From positions 310,001-374,000 of the forward strand of contig DKPQ01000017.1 of assembly GCA_002471275.1 (NCBI GenBank): 64,000 nucleotides of DNA. The letters are read 5' to 3'. The position numbers were made by a program, and so were the translations under genes. Of this stretch, positions 48,501 through 57,049 are shown in pieces. The notes below the pieces were generated by a model. The model saw only the letters and a program-made list of their open reading frames with translations, did no database searches and was not told the DNA's origin. Source of the stretch: Flammeovirgaceae bacterium UBA7330 (lineage in GTDB: Bacteria > Bacteroidota > Bacteroidia > Cytophagales > Cyclobacteriaceae). Numbering within the stretch: the stretch's first letter is position 1; each line of letters begins with the position of its first letter.

Positions 48501-51500
48501 CTTCCGCATCTACTAATTATCAGGTAGTAGAAACATTGTCCAACAAAACAAACACCACAGTTTACCTGGTAGGTGAGGATGTGCATGGCAATTTGAGCAG
48601 TACCGTTTCCAGTTCATCTATACAAACAGGAGGGGTAACGATTAGTAATCCTACATTGGCAAACCTTTGTAACAGCTCACTTACAGATTATACATTGTTA
48701 GGTGATATTACCATTGATGAAACCATCAACAACGATTTCAGGATTGGCTCAGGAGTTACCTTCCGCATTAAACTTCCGACAGGCTTTGAATTTAATACCT
48801 CTGCAGGTTCAGCTTCAGCAACAGGGGCAGACATTACTGTTCAGCCGGTATTGAGTTATCCAGCTGTAAATGAACTGAGGATAACCTATACGGTAGCCGG
48901 AACTGCAACTGATGATCAGATTACAATCACAGGTCTGGAAGTAAAAGCGACCGATTCTCCTCAGACATCCGTGACTTTATCCAGGTCTGGTGGATCGGCC
49001 GTAGTTTATGGAGCAGAAGAGAGTGATAATCCTGTTTTTGGAACATTGTCAAGTATCAATCCACCTGCCACTCCTACCATTACAAATACAGCGGTGGTAG
49101 GGAACGAATTGGTGGTAAGTACAGGCGATGATCCATCCATTCAAACTACCACATCAGGTGGGACAATTAGCTGGTATAATTATAATTATTCATCCAGTCA
49201 GACTGGGAATCCTATCCTGTTAAGTGCCATGCCAGCCCCCGGTGGAGGTACTGGTTTCCAGGCTAATGATGGCCTGTATACCCTATTTTTTACCGAAACT
49301 GTTGCAGGTTGTGAAAGCGAACCGGATAAATTTAATGTGCTCGTAAGGGGATATTTTCAGGATCCTGCGGGTAATAGCTTTGTAGATGATGCTGGTGACA
49401 TTTACATGGCTATAAGTAAGCCTGCAAACCATACGGTGTCATTCACAGGCACAGGCCTTTTTGAACCCGCTACTACAGCGGACTCCTCAAAAGTGAAATT
49501 CAGTCCATCCACAGCAGGTACCGGAGATCATGATATCCTGATAACAACGAACAATAACACCACAGGTGAATCCCTTGGCTATACCGAGACATTTTCTATC
49601 TCTACAACTGCTCAGATTTTTGACATCCCTATTGACATTGATTATTGCCAGGATGCAGGAACTATAACGATTAATCCGAGATTGGATGATATTCCATCCA
49701 ACTATAATTTTTACGGAATGTACCTGGATGGTGCATTGATTTCTCCTCCTGTGGGATGGAGCTCTAGCAACGTATCGAATCCCACCAGTGGTTGGACTCT
49801 GGATCTTTCCACTGTAAGCCCTGGTCAGCATAGGATACAAAGACGTATTTGCTACAATGTGAATCCAATTCTATACCCACCTCAAATTTATAACTATGTC
49901 TATCTGCAGGCAGACCTTGATGTATATCGGGTTCCGAATGTCACCATATCTAATTTACCTGAGTATATCTGTGAGGATGATTTCCCATTAGAACTGGATG
50001 CTGACATCTTGAATATCAATTTATCTGGTTCTGCAAAAGAGCTCAATACGGTAGATGTAGGTTCTTATACCTTAAAAAAGGTAACAGGAGAAGGTACAGG
50101 AGGTGGACCTTATTCAACTGTTATTGGCTCTGATCAATTTGATCCGGCTGATCCTATGGGTGATGGAAAGGATCCTGTTGGAGAATACGAGATAACTTAT
50201 ACATCATCGACAGCAGATGACCCTAATTTCCCTACAGCAAATGATGGCAAAGGGTGTAACGACGTAGATGTCAGAACCATTTATATACAGGCAGTTCCTG
50301 ATCTGCCTGAGCTAACCACAGACCTGACGGGTATTGGTGGTGAAGATGGAGACAGGATCAATTTACAATTTTGTGTTGGGGAGGTCATTCCTGACCTTGT
50401 AGTTAGCGCCGATCCTGACGAACAAATCACCTGGTACACCAGTAACTTTTTAAATACTACCTATAATTCTATTGGTACCAATGGCGAAATTTTGGAGGCA
50501 AAAGAGTTATTTGGTACCGATGAACCAAATAGTGCTTTTAACGTGAATATTTACCTTACGAAAACGGACTATATTGCTTCGGGATTTGAGGGCTGTGAAT
50601 CACCACCAAAAATCATCAATATCAGGGTATATGAAGATCCTACATTGCCTGAAATCGATGTGACGCAGGAAGCTGCTACCCGAATAAACTCTTCCAGTTA
50701 TTTATTTGAGTATTGTGATAGCTATGGGTCAGACAATGTGACTTTTAGTTCTACATTGCCAGACTTAGAGGCTTACTACAACCTGTATGATGAGGACACT
50801 GTGCTGATTTCTGATCTTCAGGCAGGTTCTTTTGAGTTTACGGCTATCAGTTTTGATGATATTCCTAATACAAGTAAAACCATTCATATTTCCAGAGTAC
50901 TGAACGACAGTACCTATGTAAATCCAAGTGGAGAATTTGCAGGGTGTGAAAGTGACTTAATCCAGGTGGAGTTCCGAATTTATGAAACCTCTCCAGCACC
51001 AGATACTACACTTTTTGCTACCGAGCGTACTGATTACTATATCTGTTCCGGTGAAAACCTGGGCACTATCACTTCACCGGGTGAGCAGAATACAAGATAT
51101 GCATGGTATAAGGATGATGGAAGTGGCACTTCTCCTAACTATGGAGCCAGAATGGAAGTTGCTGCTTTCGATGACCGATTCATTGTTCAAAATAGCCTGG
51201 TGAATGAATTTGATGACTTCTCTAATGAAAATCTAACCACAAGTCCAATCACCTACACTTACTGGGTCACCCAGTTTCAGGATTACAATGACGAGACCGG
51301 ATACATTGGTTGTGAGAGTGAACCAAGTAAACTCACCATTACAGTGTTTCCTGATCCGGCGGCACCGACGTTTGATGATCCGGGTGTTACTTACATGGAT
51401 TGGGACATTGCCAATGCCCACCTTTTAGAGATCTCTTATTGTGAAGGAAACATCGGGCAAAGTATTGAGCTTAATTTAAATGGGAATGTGGATGCCGTCT

Positions 51501-54500
51501 TCAACTGGTACAGATCAGATGCAACAGGAACTACTAGAATCGGGAACTCTGTACATGATCACATTGCTAGTGAACCTGTCAAAACCAGCCAGTTGAAAAT
51601 CACGGATGCGGAAGAAGCAGATGGTCTGATCTACTTTGTGGTGACCCAAACCAATAACAGCCAGCCATTGGGGGCAGATTTTGATGGTTGTGAGACCGAA
51701 CTGGATGAGATGGCTTTCGTGATCATAAATACCTATGATATCCCGGAAATGCCACAAACCATAGACAATGACTATACCTATTGCGAAGATGATGTGGTAG
51801 CTAATGGCATTGAGCTCACAGGAGAGCCAGGTGTTACCTTCAACTGGTACAAAGCTGACGTAGACGGAAATATGGAATCAACTCCCTTCCATTCAGGCAG
51901 TACCGCCAATGATATCGAGCTTGGATTACTTGGAGAGAATGGTACTGGAAGATATCTTTTCTGGGTTACACAGACTCAAAATATTGGGGATGGTGTGGCC
52001 ACCTTCGAAGGCTGTGAGAGTGATCCCCGTTTGATCACTGTTTATGAAGTACCTCCGGTCATTGATGACATAAGATTCCCAACGACTTATATTGAATCAT
52101 CAGAAGGATTCTGTTTCGATGAATTGCAGAGTTCAGTTATTATCAATTACTCCGGTGTGGATGACGCCCTGTTTACCTGGTATGATCAAAGTATGGCACC
52201 TATTGGGGGACGTACTTTATCAGCTGAGACATTTATCAATACAGGAGCCTTAACTGTTGGAACCTATACCTTTTATGTCTCGCAGACACTTAATAACTGC
52301 GAAAGTGAATTGCTGGAGGTTACTTTTACCATATATGATACCCCTGCTACTCCGGAGTTTGACCTGGCCAGTAATGGTACCTTGATCGATCCACAGTATG
52401 AATTTATCTACTGCAGGGATCAGGATGTTTCAAATGAAACGCTTTTGATTTCCAATGGGCAGGCAGGAAACATATATGAATGGTATTTTAATGCAAACCT
52501 TACTGAGCCTATCACTCAAAACATAGATGAGAATGATCAAAGTATCGAGTTTACAAACTTAGGCGTAAGTGGGGTTGATGGAGACCAACAGGTAAAGACC
52601 CCGGGAACATACACGAGGTATGTTCGATCCAGGGAGTCTACCCAATGCTACAGTCCGGTGAGACAATTTGATCTGGTTGTGGGAGAGGCGCCTGAGGTGG
52701 CATTTACCTGGGATGGTCTGATGGAAGGTGTGCCCGTTCAGTTTACAATGATCAATGATAATGCTGCTGTATCTGCAGATGAGATCAATGAAGTCAGGCT
52801 GAAAATTGATGGCGCCATTCTATACAATCCGGTCCGGGATGCAAATGATCCCTACAGCGACAATGACACCTATGATCAAATATTTACACCAGGGGAGTAT
52901 CAGGTAGAACTTTTCATGCGAACCTCAGACGTATGTCGGGATTCTGTCACCCGAACAGTTACCGTCCTTGATGTCATTGAGGTTCCTGAGGATGGATTCC
53001 TGGAAACATTTGAAGACAACGACCATGGGTGGTTTGCGGAGTACCGAACCCTCGATGGTAAACTTGATACGCTGGTAAATTCATGGGAGCTGGGTACGCC
53101 TTCAACAACAACCCTGGATGGTGCATATAGCGGTGATAATGCCTGGGTGACAAACCTGGACGGAGATTATGCACCCAATGAAATCTCCTGGGTATATTCT
53201 CCCGCATTTGATATTACCAATCTTACCATTCCCATAGTGAGTTTTTATCATCAGCATTGGTTGTTCAACAACCGGGATGCTGTTGTATTCCAGTATTCGA
53301 CGGACAATGGGGCCAGCTGGCTTAAACTTGGAGACTTCAGTGAAATAGCAGGTGGAATTGTGGAAACCTCCGGGCTCAATTGGTATACACACGCTGAAAT
53401 TCCTACACAGCCGGGATACTACAATGTAAATTCTGTGCAGTTCAATCAATCTTACAACCCTTCTTCATTTGGGTGGGCCTCTACCCAACAATCCGTACAA
53501 AGCGTACAGGACAGGGTTTCTGAGTGGTTACTATCTATCAACAAGATGGATAATGCCGATACTGTCATATTCAGGTTTGCTTTGTCAAGTAGTGGAGGTG
53601 ACGAAGATGAGGGATTTGCCTTTGATGATTTCAGGGTGTACAACAGTGATAAAATTACCTTGTTGGAGTCGTTCTATAATGCAACAGAGGATGGGGTAGT
53701 GGATGCTTACCTGGATTTACGTAACCAGGTGGATAACCAATCCACAGCCAGTGTTGCGTGGATCAATTATTTTACCGAGTTGGACATGACTTCCACCTCG
53801 GGTAGGGATGACATCAATCGATCAAATGGTATTGATCCAAGTGCGAGGGTTGGTTATTATGGAATCAATGAGGCACCACGATCAGCCCTGGAAGGGGAGG
53901 TTCAAAAGCTTGATGGGATCGATCCTGATTCGGAACTGTATATCAGAGGATTTACGCCTTCTGCGTTGGGAGTCGCTGGACTCGAAAGCAAGAAATTTGA
54001 CATCACCAACTTCCAGTTGGATACCTCGGCACCATCTGACATCCTGAGGGTTTCTGCGACTTTTACTGCGGTGCAGGACTTCCCTGATCCAAAAAATGAA
54101 TTTTCTATCCGGTTTATGGTCATTGAAAAGGAAATCACGGGTGTTTCCGTAGGACAGTTTAGTGAAAATGATACCCTAAGAAATGTATTGAGGAAGATCT
54201 TACCGTCGGCTGGTGGAATCGTCAAGCAAGGTGCTATGATGTTAGGTACATCTTTCACTGAGACAGTTGAGTGGAAAATCAACAATGTATATGATCCTAC
54301 CCAGCTTGATGTCATTGCTTTCATACAGAATGAAAATGCGACCAATGGCAGGAGGGAGATCTTCCAGGCAGCAGTACTCAATGGAGACTTTACCAACAAG
54401 GAACTTATCCTTGGCGTATTGGATCAACTCAGAAATGGAGATCCGTTTGTGATCTATCCAAACCCGGTAGACAATCGATTTAAGCTGGAGATCCTCAATC

Positions 54501-54691
54501 CTGTGAAGGATGCCATGGACTGGAAGATGTTTGACCAGACGGGTAAGGAAGTTTTGACTGGACAGCTACCGGGAGGTGAGTTGTCCATCGATATTGAAAC
54601 GAAACAGCTTCCTAGCGGAGTCTTCCTGTTACAGCTTACATATGGAGAGACCATCTACGAACCGAAAAGGATCGTAGTCATTCACGAATAA
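42542..54691 (+). CDS. giant Ig-repeat adhesin with T9SS type A sorting domain
   Basis: 4,049 residues. A second ATG at 42605 gives a cleaner signal peptide (MRSLLVSVLSLCTVWSAFTQ) and may be the true start. Order: Big_12-like Ig repeats (about 140-637, TPVISSAESDPTNSDPISFQVDFGE); modules with acidic, dockerin-like NNNGQID segments (about 640-980); five SbsA/Big_5-like modules (about 980-1700, SPADNATGVDVDSDLVITFNEPV); further Ig modules; a long middle (about 2100-3380) where GCESEP-type motifs close each module; a PKD-like domain (about 3382-3480); a MAM-like jelly roll (about 3487-3703, FLETFEDNDHGWF, FAFDDFRVY); and a type A sorting domain (about 3970-4049, YPNPVDNRFKLEI, MFDQTGKEVLTG, PSGVFLLQL). 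Type A cargo uses the general T9SS attachment route and needs no SprF. It is the last gene of the operon, so its output is a surface or released adhesin. The ligand is unknown. Confidence 0.92.
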   Translation: MIFNLRIFKKLTKFGVPSPEFMRSLLVSVLSLCTVWSAFTQSLTIDTPISGGFVNATEGGALVITGTSSGVTDQTQVTVTISDGVNLVQTTATIGASWTATAVDLATALPLAISEGTVTVDAITDGTPIIAAQVNFVYDKTAPTPVISSAESDPTNSDPISFQVDFGESVTGFVEGDIVVGNGTVTALTGGAVGLYNLTITPSANGAVTVDIAGSVATDVAGNNNNAAVQFSIDYDGTAPAGYTVTFDQDPVNLGNETSIGFTFAGAETGTTYDYTISSSGGGTDVSGSGAVGFATENVTGIDVSGLNDGTLTLTVTLTDDAGNIGADATDNATYDATAPTPVITSIESDPTNSNPISFQVDFGETVSGFISGDIVVGNGTVASLTGGAGGLYNLTITPTANGGVTVDIAGSVATDVAGNNNNAAVQFSIDYDGTAPAGYTVTFDQDPVNSGNETSIGFTFAGAETGTTYDYTISSSGGGTDVTGSGAIGSSTENITGINVSGLNDGTLTLSVTLTDDAGNIGADATDNATYDATAPTPVITSIESDPTNSDPIAFQVDFGEDVLGFVEGDISVGNGAVTGSSLSGGAGGLYSFSVDPAGDGTVTVDINASVATDVAGNNNNAAVQFSIDYDGSAPVVDDLEIFDTDNDGFIDQIIVHFDENVDTDDGAAPVLSDLGTITLPDGQTITTSAGLSISNPQGITNQVTISGISDQVTANTGAGSTSIDNIDGFWRDGVGNITNTASDDAENIIDSAAPIIVAATTADNNNNGQIDHLTLTFSESIDDGNSGTFTGTTVDVAGYTGEAKVSGDDDNAEVIISFTEGGTPDTDATPSVTLLSGQVVDADLNTIASNQIFSSTDDGAAPVIVSATTVDADLNGQIDGIEIVMSEPVDDSGSTLDGSTFDLQAPYDNNSPTASTGDTGNDELLLITINEEGSADTDATPDVTLNSNKVQDQSAANNQVGSNVLFGSTVDGAIPVLLLATTSPAANASGVSINSARTFSFDFSENVDAITANNISIYNTDDLINPIYSADVTDAEVDVTGSTVTWSHDELLDKGESYAVGIDAGAFEDQSAGNLPSDELLNTGDNKWEWSMDNTGGPRYVYSPQHNTTTVAPYGLIYFYFDEPVRLQNSSNKRLKMDEITGFGGSDVGGGNDVINEEIDYNGNPVVTFILPYPSNTSNYTKLKVFDISETSYNSGAYMAGSFYEITVDADAFEDTGDNDSDGFEIEFQIDGSDVDRPTVNSFIPADDPSEPATVDVDIETTTSLTINFDENMAVGYGNIRMYADLSTDVKVLDIPSSSSLVTITGSQVVIDISGITLAGGVEYYVQIDRSAFTDVAGNTFAGFSDETTWNFKMEPEFNAPEIDVLSPADNATGVDVDSDLVITFNEPVQDQLAGGNLTVRLSSNGYIVETVPASSFIYNGNEVTIPIGRLGGLSGYYVNIDNLAIEDLGGNAFQGISGSFAWSFTTASDTDAPVAQTSTFSPAHTSTGAAVGTNISFYFDEVVSPIAGNNITIYIDDGGPTVFETFDVTDPEILVSGNQVVINPSSDLDFVEDYYVVIDAGAFEDASGNTSAAIGGDGVWNFQTGVDTSNPYVVSTIPTNAASGISNGTITININETVTATPGKKIALYDATVDTLIQEIDGGDAEVIVATNVATVDFSSGFTTNGLSYYIAMDKGFFRDQNSNDIEDINPGEWTFSAQDNTPPTVIITRNAVTNGSFNSTNDAAISFDLAFSEPINDASFDDTDITVSAGGTASLGTVNLVNDADDRYYTFSIPANSGDGDVSISVNAGSLTDQNGQVFVGPTSSSIIHVDQVIPTVALTLASNNASPSTLATTGDVVTLTMDFDDDLSGPPTVTMTSGGDVLNNALTIMETSGAPNFIWTANFTVSALDSDGAIAFDVSFEDDGTNAGVSVDETDVGNTLVIDKVEPTVLSQSASVLGADVTLTTSLNEPGAVYYMFSSTPYTVPATLRADAIGAGNTINIPSASTNYQVVETLSNKTNTTVYLVGEDVHGNLSSTVSSSSIQTGGVTISNPTLANLCNSSLTDYTLLGDITIDETINNDFRIGSGVTFRIKLPTGFEFNTSAGSASATGADITVQPVLSYPAVNELRITYTVAGTATDDQITITGLEVKATDSPQTSVTLSRSGGSAVVYGAEESDNPVFGTLSSINPPATPTITNTAVVGNELVVSTGDDPSIQTTTSGGTISWYNYNYSSSQTGNPILLSAMPAPGGGTGFQANDGLYTLFFTETVAGCESEPDKFNVLVRGYFQDPAGNSFVDDAGDIYMAISKPANHTVSFTGTGLFEPATTADSSKVKFSPSTAGTGDHDILITTNNNTTGESLGYTETFSISTTAQIFDIPIDIDYCQDAGTITINPRLDDIPSNYNFYGMYLDGALISPPVGWSSSNVSNPTSGWTLDLSTVSPGQHRIQRRICYNVNPILYPPQIYNYVYLQADLDVYRVPNVTISNLPEYICEDDFPLELDADILNINLSGSAKELNTVDVGSYTLKKVTGEGTGGGPYSTVIGSDQFDPADPMGDGKDPVGEYEITYTSSTADDPNFPTANDGKGCNDVDVRTIYIQAVPDLPELTTDLTGIGGEDGDRINLQFCVGEVIPDLVVSADPDEQITWYTSNFLNTTYNSIGTNGEILEAKELFGTDEPNSAFNVNIYLTKTDYIASGFEGCESPPKIINIRVYEDPTLPEIDVTQEAATRINSSSYLFEYCDSYGSDNVTFSSTLPDLEAYYNLYDEDTVLISDLQAGSFEFTAISFDDIPNTSKTIHISRVLNDSTYVNPSGEFAGCESDLIQVEFRIYETSPAPDTTLFATERTDYYICSGENLGTITSPGEQNTRYAWYKDDGSGTSPNYGARMEVAAFDDRFIVQNSLVNEFDDFSNENLTTSPITYTYWVTQFQDYNDETGYIGCESEPSKLTITVFPDPAAPTFDDPGVTYMDWDIANAHLLEISYCEGNIGQSIELNLNGNVDAVFNWYRSDATGTTRIGNSVHDHIASEPVKTSQLKITDAEEADGLIYFVVTQTNNSQPLGADFDGCETELDEMAFVIINTYDIPEMPQTIDNDYTYCEDDVVANGIELTGEPGVTFNWYKADVDGNMESTPFHSGSTANDIELGLLGENGTGRYLFWVTQTQNIGDGVATFEGCESDPRLITVYEVPPVIDDIRFPTTYIESSEGFCFDELQSSVIINYSGVDDALFTWYDQSMAPIGGRTLSAETFINTGALTVGTYTFYVSQTLNNCESELLEVTFTIYDTPATPEFDLASNGTLIDPQYEFIYCRDQDVSNETLLISNGQAGNIYEWYFNANLTEPITQNIDENDQSIEFTNLGVSGVDGDQQVKTPGTYTRYVRSRESTQCYSPVRQFDLVVGEAPEVAFTWDGLMEGVPVQFTMINDNAAVSADEINEVRLKIDGAILYNPVRDANDPYSDNDTYDQIFTPGEYQVELFMRTSDVCRDSVTRTVTVLDVIEVPEDGFLETFEDNDHGWFAEYRTLDGKLDTLVNSWELGTPSTTTLDGAYSGDNAWVTNLDGDYAPNEISWVYSPAFDITNLTIPIVSFYHQHWLFNNRDAVVFQYSTDNGASWLKLGDFSEIAGGIVETSGLNWYTHAEIPTQPGYYNVNSVQFNQSYNPSSFGWASTQQSVQSVQDRVSEWLLSINKMDNADTVIFRFALSSSGGDEDEGFAFDDFRVYNSDKITLLESFYNATEDGVVDAYLDLRNQVDNQSTASVAWINYFTELDMTSTSGRDDINRSNGIDPSARVGYYGINEAPRSALEGEVQKLDGIDPDSELYIRGFTPSALGVAGLESKKFDITNFQLDTSAPSDILRVSATFTAVQDFPDPKNEFSIRFMVIEKEITGVSVGQFSENDTLRNVLRKILPSAGGIVKQGAMMLGTSFTETVEWKINNVYDPTQLDVIAFIQNENATNGRREIFQAAVLNGDFTNKELILGVLDQLRNGDPFVIYPNPVDNRFKLEILNPVKDAMDWKMFDQTGKEVLTGQLPGGELSIDIETKQLPSGVFLLQLTYGETIYEPKRIVVIHE
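42961..44450 (+). repeat. 591 bp tandem repeats inside the 4,049-residue adhesin (tract C, 2.5 copies)
   Basis: The site AACAGCTCC..CCTGTTATC starts at 42961, 43552 and 44143, exactly 591 bp apart. The internal site GACTATGATGGGACTGCTCC recurs at spacings of 591 and 597. Each full unit encodes 197 residues, two Ig-like domains (TPVITSIESDPTNS and AGYTVTFDQDPVN). The third copy keeps only the first domain. Confidence 0.92.
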
Positions 54692-54710
54692 TTGACAATC
54701 AGAAAAGGAA

Positions 54711-55250
54711 TTACTCTATATGTAAATGATGAACATGTTCCCGGATGTGATCCACTCGTTTTGTGATATGGCTCACATACTTGTTTAGCTCATTTTCCAG
54801 GACGTAGATTTGACCGTCGTAAGAATAGAAACCAATTTCATCCTTGAGGTTTTTGGCATTGTGCTCAATCTCCTTTCGTGCACTACACTCTGTGTGCAGA
54901 AAATGGATAAAGCTCCTCATGTCATAACCCTCTTCAAATTTTTGAATCTCTTCAATGGTCTTTTTGATTTCGTGGTTACTCTTTCCAAACCGGGTAGCTT
55001 GAATCAGTCTGTCATAAAGCACGGAATCATAATGATGAATATCTTTGAGCAAATTAATGATACCCAGTCTATACTCTTCATTGATGCAGAATTTGGCTAA
55101 TCCTTCATAATTATTCAAACCCTTGGCCTCATCATCCCATTTGTATGTGAGATCGTCAATGATTTTTCCAAGTGTTTTGCCTTCTTCCTGAGCATATCCG
55201 GTAGAGACAAGTGACAAGCATATTAAAGAGCCAATGAAAACTGTTTTCAT
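54711..55250 (-). CDS. exported helical protein of unknown function
   Basis: About 179 residues. The ATG at 55250 gives MKTVFIGSLICLSLVSTGYAQ, a signal peptide. A TTG two codons upstream is unnecessary. The mature protein is rich in charged and aromatic residues and predicted mostly helical (KTLGKIIDDLTYKWDDEAKGL, EIKKTIEEIQKFEEGYDMRSF, ELNKYVSHITKRVDHIREHVHHLH). Two cysteines are seen (FCINEEYR, HTECSAR). A His-rich end (REHVHHLHIE) could bind a metal, but nothing supports this further. No family recognised. It converges on the adhesin gene with 19 bp between stops and no clear terminator. Confidence 0.72.
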   Translation of the reverse strand: MKTVFIGSLICLSLVSTGYAQEEGKTLGKIIDDLTYKWDDEAKGLNNYEGLAKFCINEEYRLGIINLLKDIHHYDSVLYDRLIQATRFGKSNHEIKKTIEEIQKFEEGYDMRSFIHFLHTECSARKEIEHNAKNLKDEIGFYSYDGQIYVLENELNKYVSHITKRVDHIREHVHHLHIE

Positions 55251-55436
55251 AACCAACCATTTTTTATTTTATTGTTGCAAACATCGGACCAATCAATAAA
55301 AATCTTCAAATGGTGGTCTATAAGAAAGGGTGAAGATGTTTTATGAATGGTAAATTTACACATTTGTACCATATATACGAATAATTCCATATTTTGGTAT
55401 GATTCTAATAAAAAATTTAATTATATCGTGTTTTAA

Positions 55437-56300
55437 ATGAAATTTGGTAAGGTAGAACAGCCAGAATTGATTGATTTTTCACTACCTGAAACGCACAAAG
55501 ACACCTTTCAGTTGCTTTCAACTCAGGAAAAAGAGCCGCTTGAAGTGTATGTCGGGTGTGCCAAATGGAACAAAAGAGACTTAAAAGGTTTTTATCCGCG
55601 TGGTACGAAAGATGAATTGCCCTATTACTCAGCGCAATTCAATAGCATTGAAATGAATACCACTTTTTATCATTTTCCTAAGCGGGAGCAGGTGAAAATA
55701 TGGAAAGATAAAACGCCTGATGGCTTTAAATTTTTCCCGAAGATTACCAATACCATCACTCATTTCAAACAATTGAAAGAGGTGAAGGAATTGCTTTATG
55801 CTTATTGTGAGGAGATCTTACATTTTGAGGAAAAGCTGGGAATGGTTTTTCTGCAGGTTCATGGGAACTTTGGTCCCAAACGATTCGAAAGGTTAGAGAA
55901 AACGCTGCAGGATTTCCCTCCGGAAGTCCCCCTGGCTGTGGAGGTAAGGCACCCTGAATGGTTTGAGCATCCTGGAAATGATGCTTTATACGAATTACTC
56001 ACCAACCATCATAAGTCCAATGTGATTGTGGACACGGCCGGAAGACGTGATATGTTGCATATGAGGCTGAGTACTCCGACAGCCTTTGTCAGGTGGGTTG
56101 GCGCCAATCATGAAAGTGATTATACACGGTTAGATGAATGGGTAGAGAGGATTCAGGAATGGAAGGAAGCGGGTTTACAGCAGCTTTACTTCTTTGTCCA
56201 TCAGAATATTGAAATAGAATCACCCCTGTTGTCAGCCTATTTTATTGAGAAGCTTAACCAAAAAATTGGTACTAGCTTGAGAGTACCGCAGACGCTATGA
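55437..56300 (+). CDS. DUF72-family (YecE-like) TIM-barrel protein
   Basis: 287 residues, the normal length. Family motifs: VYVGCAKWNKRDLKGFYPRG near residues 37-60, YYSAQFNSIEMNTTFYHFP at about 68, GFKFFPKITNTITH, LGMVFLQVHGNFGPKRFERL, VPLAVEVRHPEWF and FVRWVGANHE. DUF72 proteins have a TIM-barrel fold related to endonuclease-IV-like enzymes, and their activity has not been settled. Cytoplasmic. It overlaps the DUF3108 gene by 4 bp. The upstream 186 bp are AT-rich. TTTG at 55363 and TATTTTG at 55390 lie 23 nt apart and make only a weak promoter candidate. Confidence 0.88.
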   Translation: MKFGKVEQPELIDFSLPETHKDTFQLLSTQEKEPLEVYVGCAKWNKRDLKGFYPRGTKDELPYYSAQFNSIEMNTTFYHFPKREQVKIWKDKTPDGFKFFPKITNTITHFKQLKEVKELLYAYCEEILHFEEKLGMVFLQVHGNFGPKRFERLEKTLQDFPPEVPLAVEVRHPEWFEHPGNDALYELLTNHHKSNVIVDTAGRRDMLHMRLSTPTAFVRWVGANHESDYTRLDEWVERIQEWKEAGLQQLYFFVHQNIEIESPLLSAYFIEKLNQKIGTSLRVPQTL

Positions 56301-57049
56301 TGAAGCGAGGACCGATCTTTTGCATGTGTCTTCTATTCACTGTTGTGATTGTAAACGCCCAATCATTCCTTGAGAAAGATCAAGAGACGTTTATGTATGA
56401 AATTAAATATGGATGGATCAAAATAGGGGAAGCACAACTGGTTCATAAAAGAAAAGGTTCAGTGATTGCTTTGGATGTGTTGGCCTACACCACAGGAATC
56501 ATCAACTGGATTGCCAGGTTGAGGGATTCGATACATACTGAAATTGACAAAATAACCTATAAACCGCGCTTTTCATTTATGAATCGAAGTGAGGGTAAAT
56601 ATCAACGCAAGCAGGAAGATCATTTTGATTTTGATATGGATTCGGTCTACATCAGTGTATATGAAACAAAAGCTGATAAGCGCGGACATACAGAGCATGA
56701 ATCATATCACCTCCGGGATTCTACTTTTGATATGCTGAGTAGTTACATGTATCTGAGGTCTCAGCCATGGGAAACATTCAACCAGGGTGACTCCGTAATG
56801 CTCAACATGTTCTACGAAGACGAATACTATACATTCGGCATAGAATATGTGGGAATAGAGGAAATAGAAACAGAGTTTGGTCCGCAAACCTGTCATAAAG
56901 CATATATCCTGTTTCCCATTAGCGGTACTTTTCCTGAGAAATACATGGTCAAGGTTTGGGTTACGGTTGACGAACGAAAATGGCCTTTGAGGGTAGAGGC
57001 AAAAATGAAGTTCGGTAGGGCGGTCTGTGAGTTAGTTGAAATCTACTAG
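56297..57049 (+). CDS. DUF3108 domain exported protein
   Basis: 250 residues with a signal peptide (IFCMCLLFTVVIVNAQ). The mature part follows the DUF3108 pattern: an early strand YEIKYGWIKIGEAQLVHKRKG, a conserved DSIHTEIDKITYKPRFS, the middle DMLSSYMYLRSQPW and the end VWVTVDERKWPLRVEAKMKFG. These are periplasmic beta-rich proteins of unknown function. The start is one of two adjacent ATGs inside the stop of the DUF72 gene, so the pair is coupled. Its 3' end overlaps the convergent PhzF-like gene by 18 bp, which leaves no room for an intergenic terminator. Confidence 0.82.
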   Translation: MMKRGPIFCMCLLFTVVIVNAQSFLEKDQETFMYEIKYGWIKIGEAQLVHKRKGSVIALDVLAYTTGIINWIARLRDSIHTEIDKITYKPRFSFMNRSEGKYQRKQEDHFDFDMDSVYISVYETKADKRGHTEHESYHLRDSTFDMLSSYMYLRSQPWETFNQGDSVMLNMFYEDEYYTFGIEYVGIEEIETEFGPQTCHKAYILFPISGTFPEKYMVKVWVTVDERKWPLRVEAKMKFGRAVCELVEIY

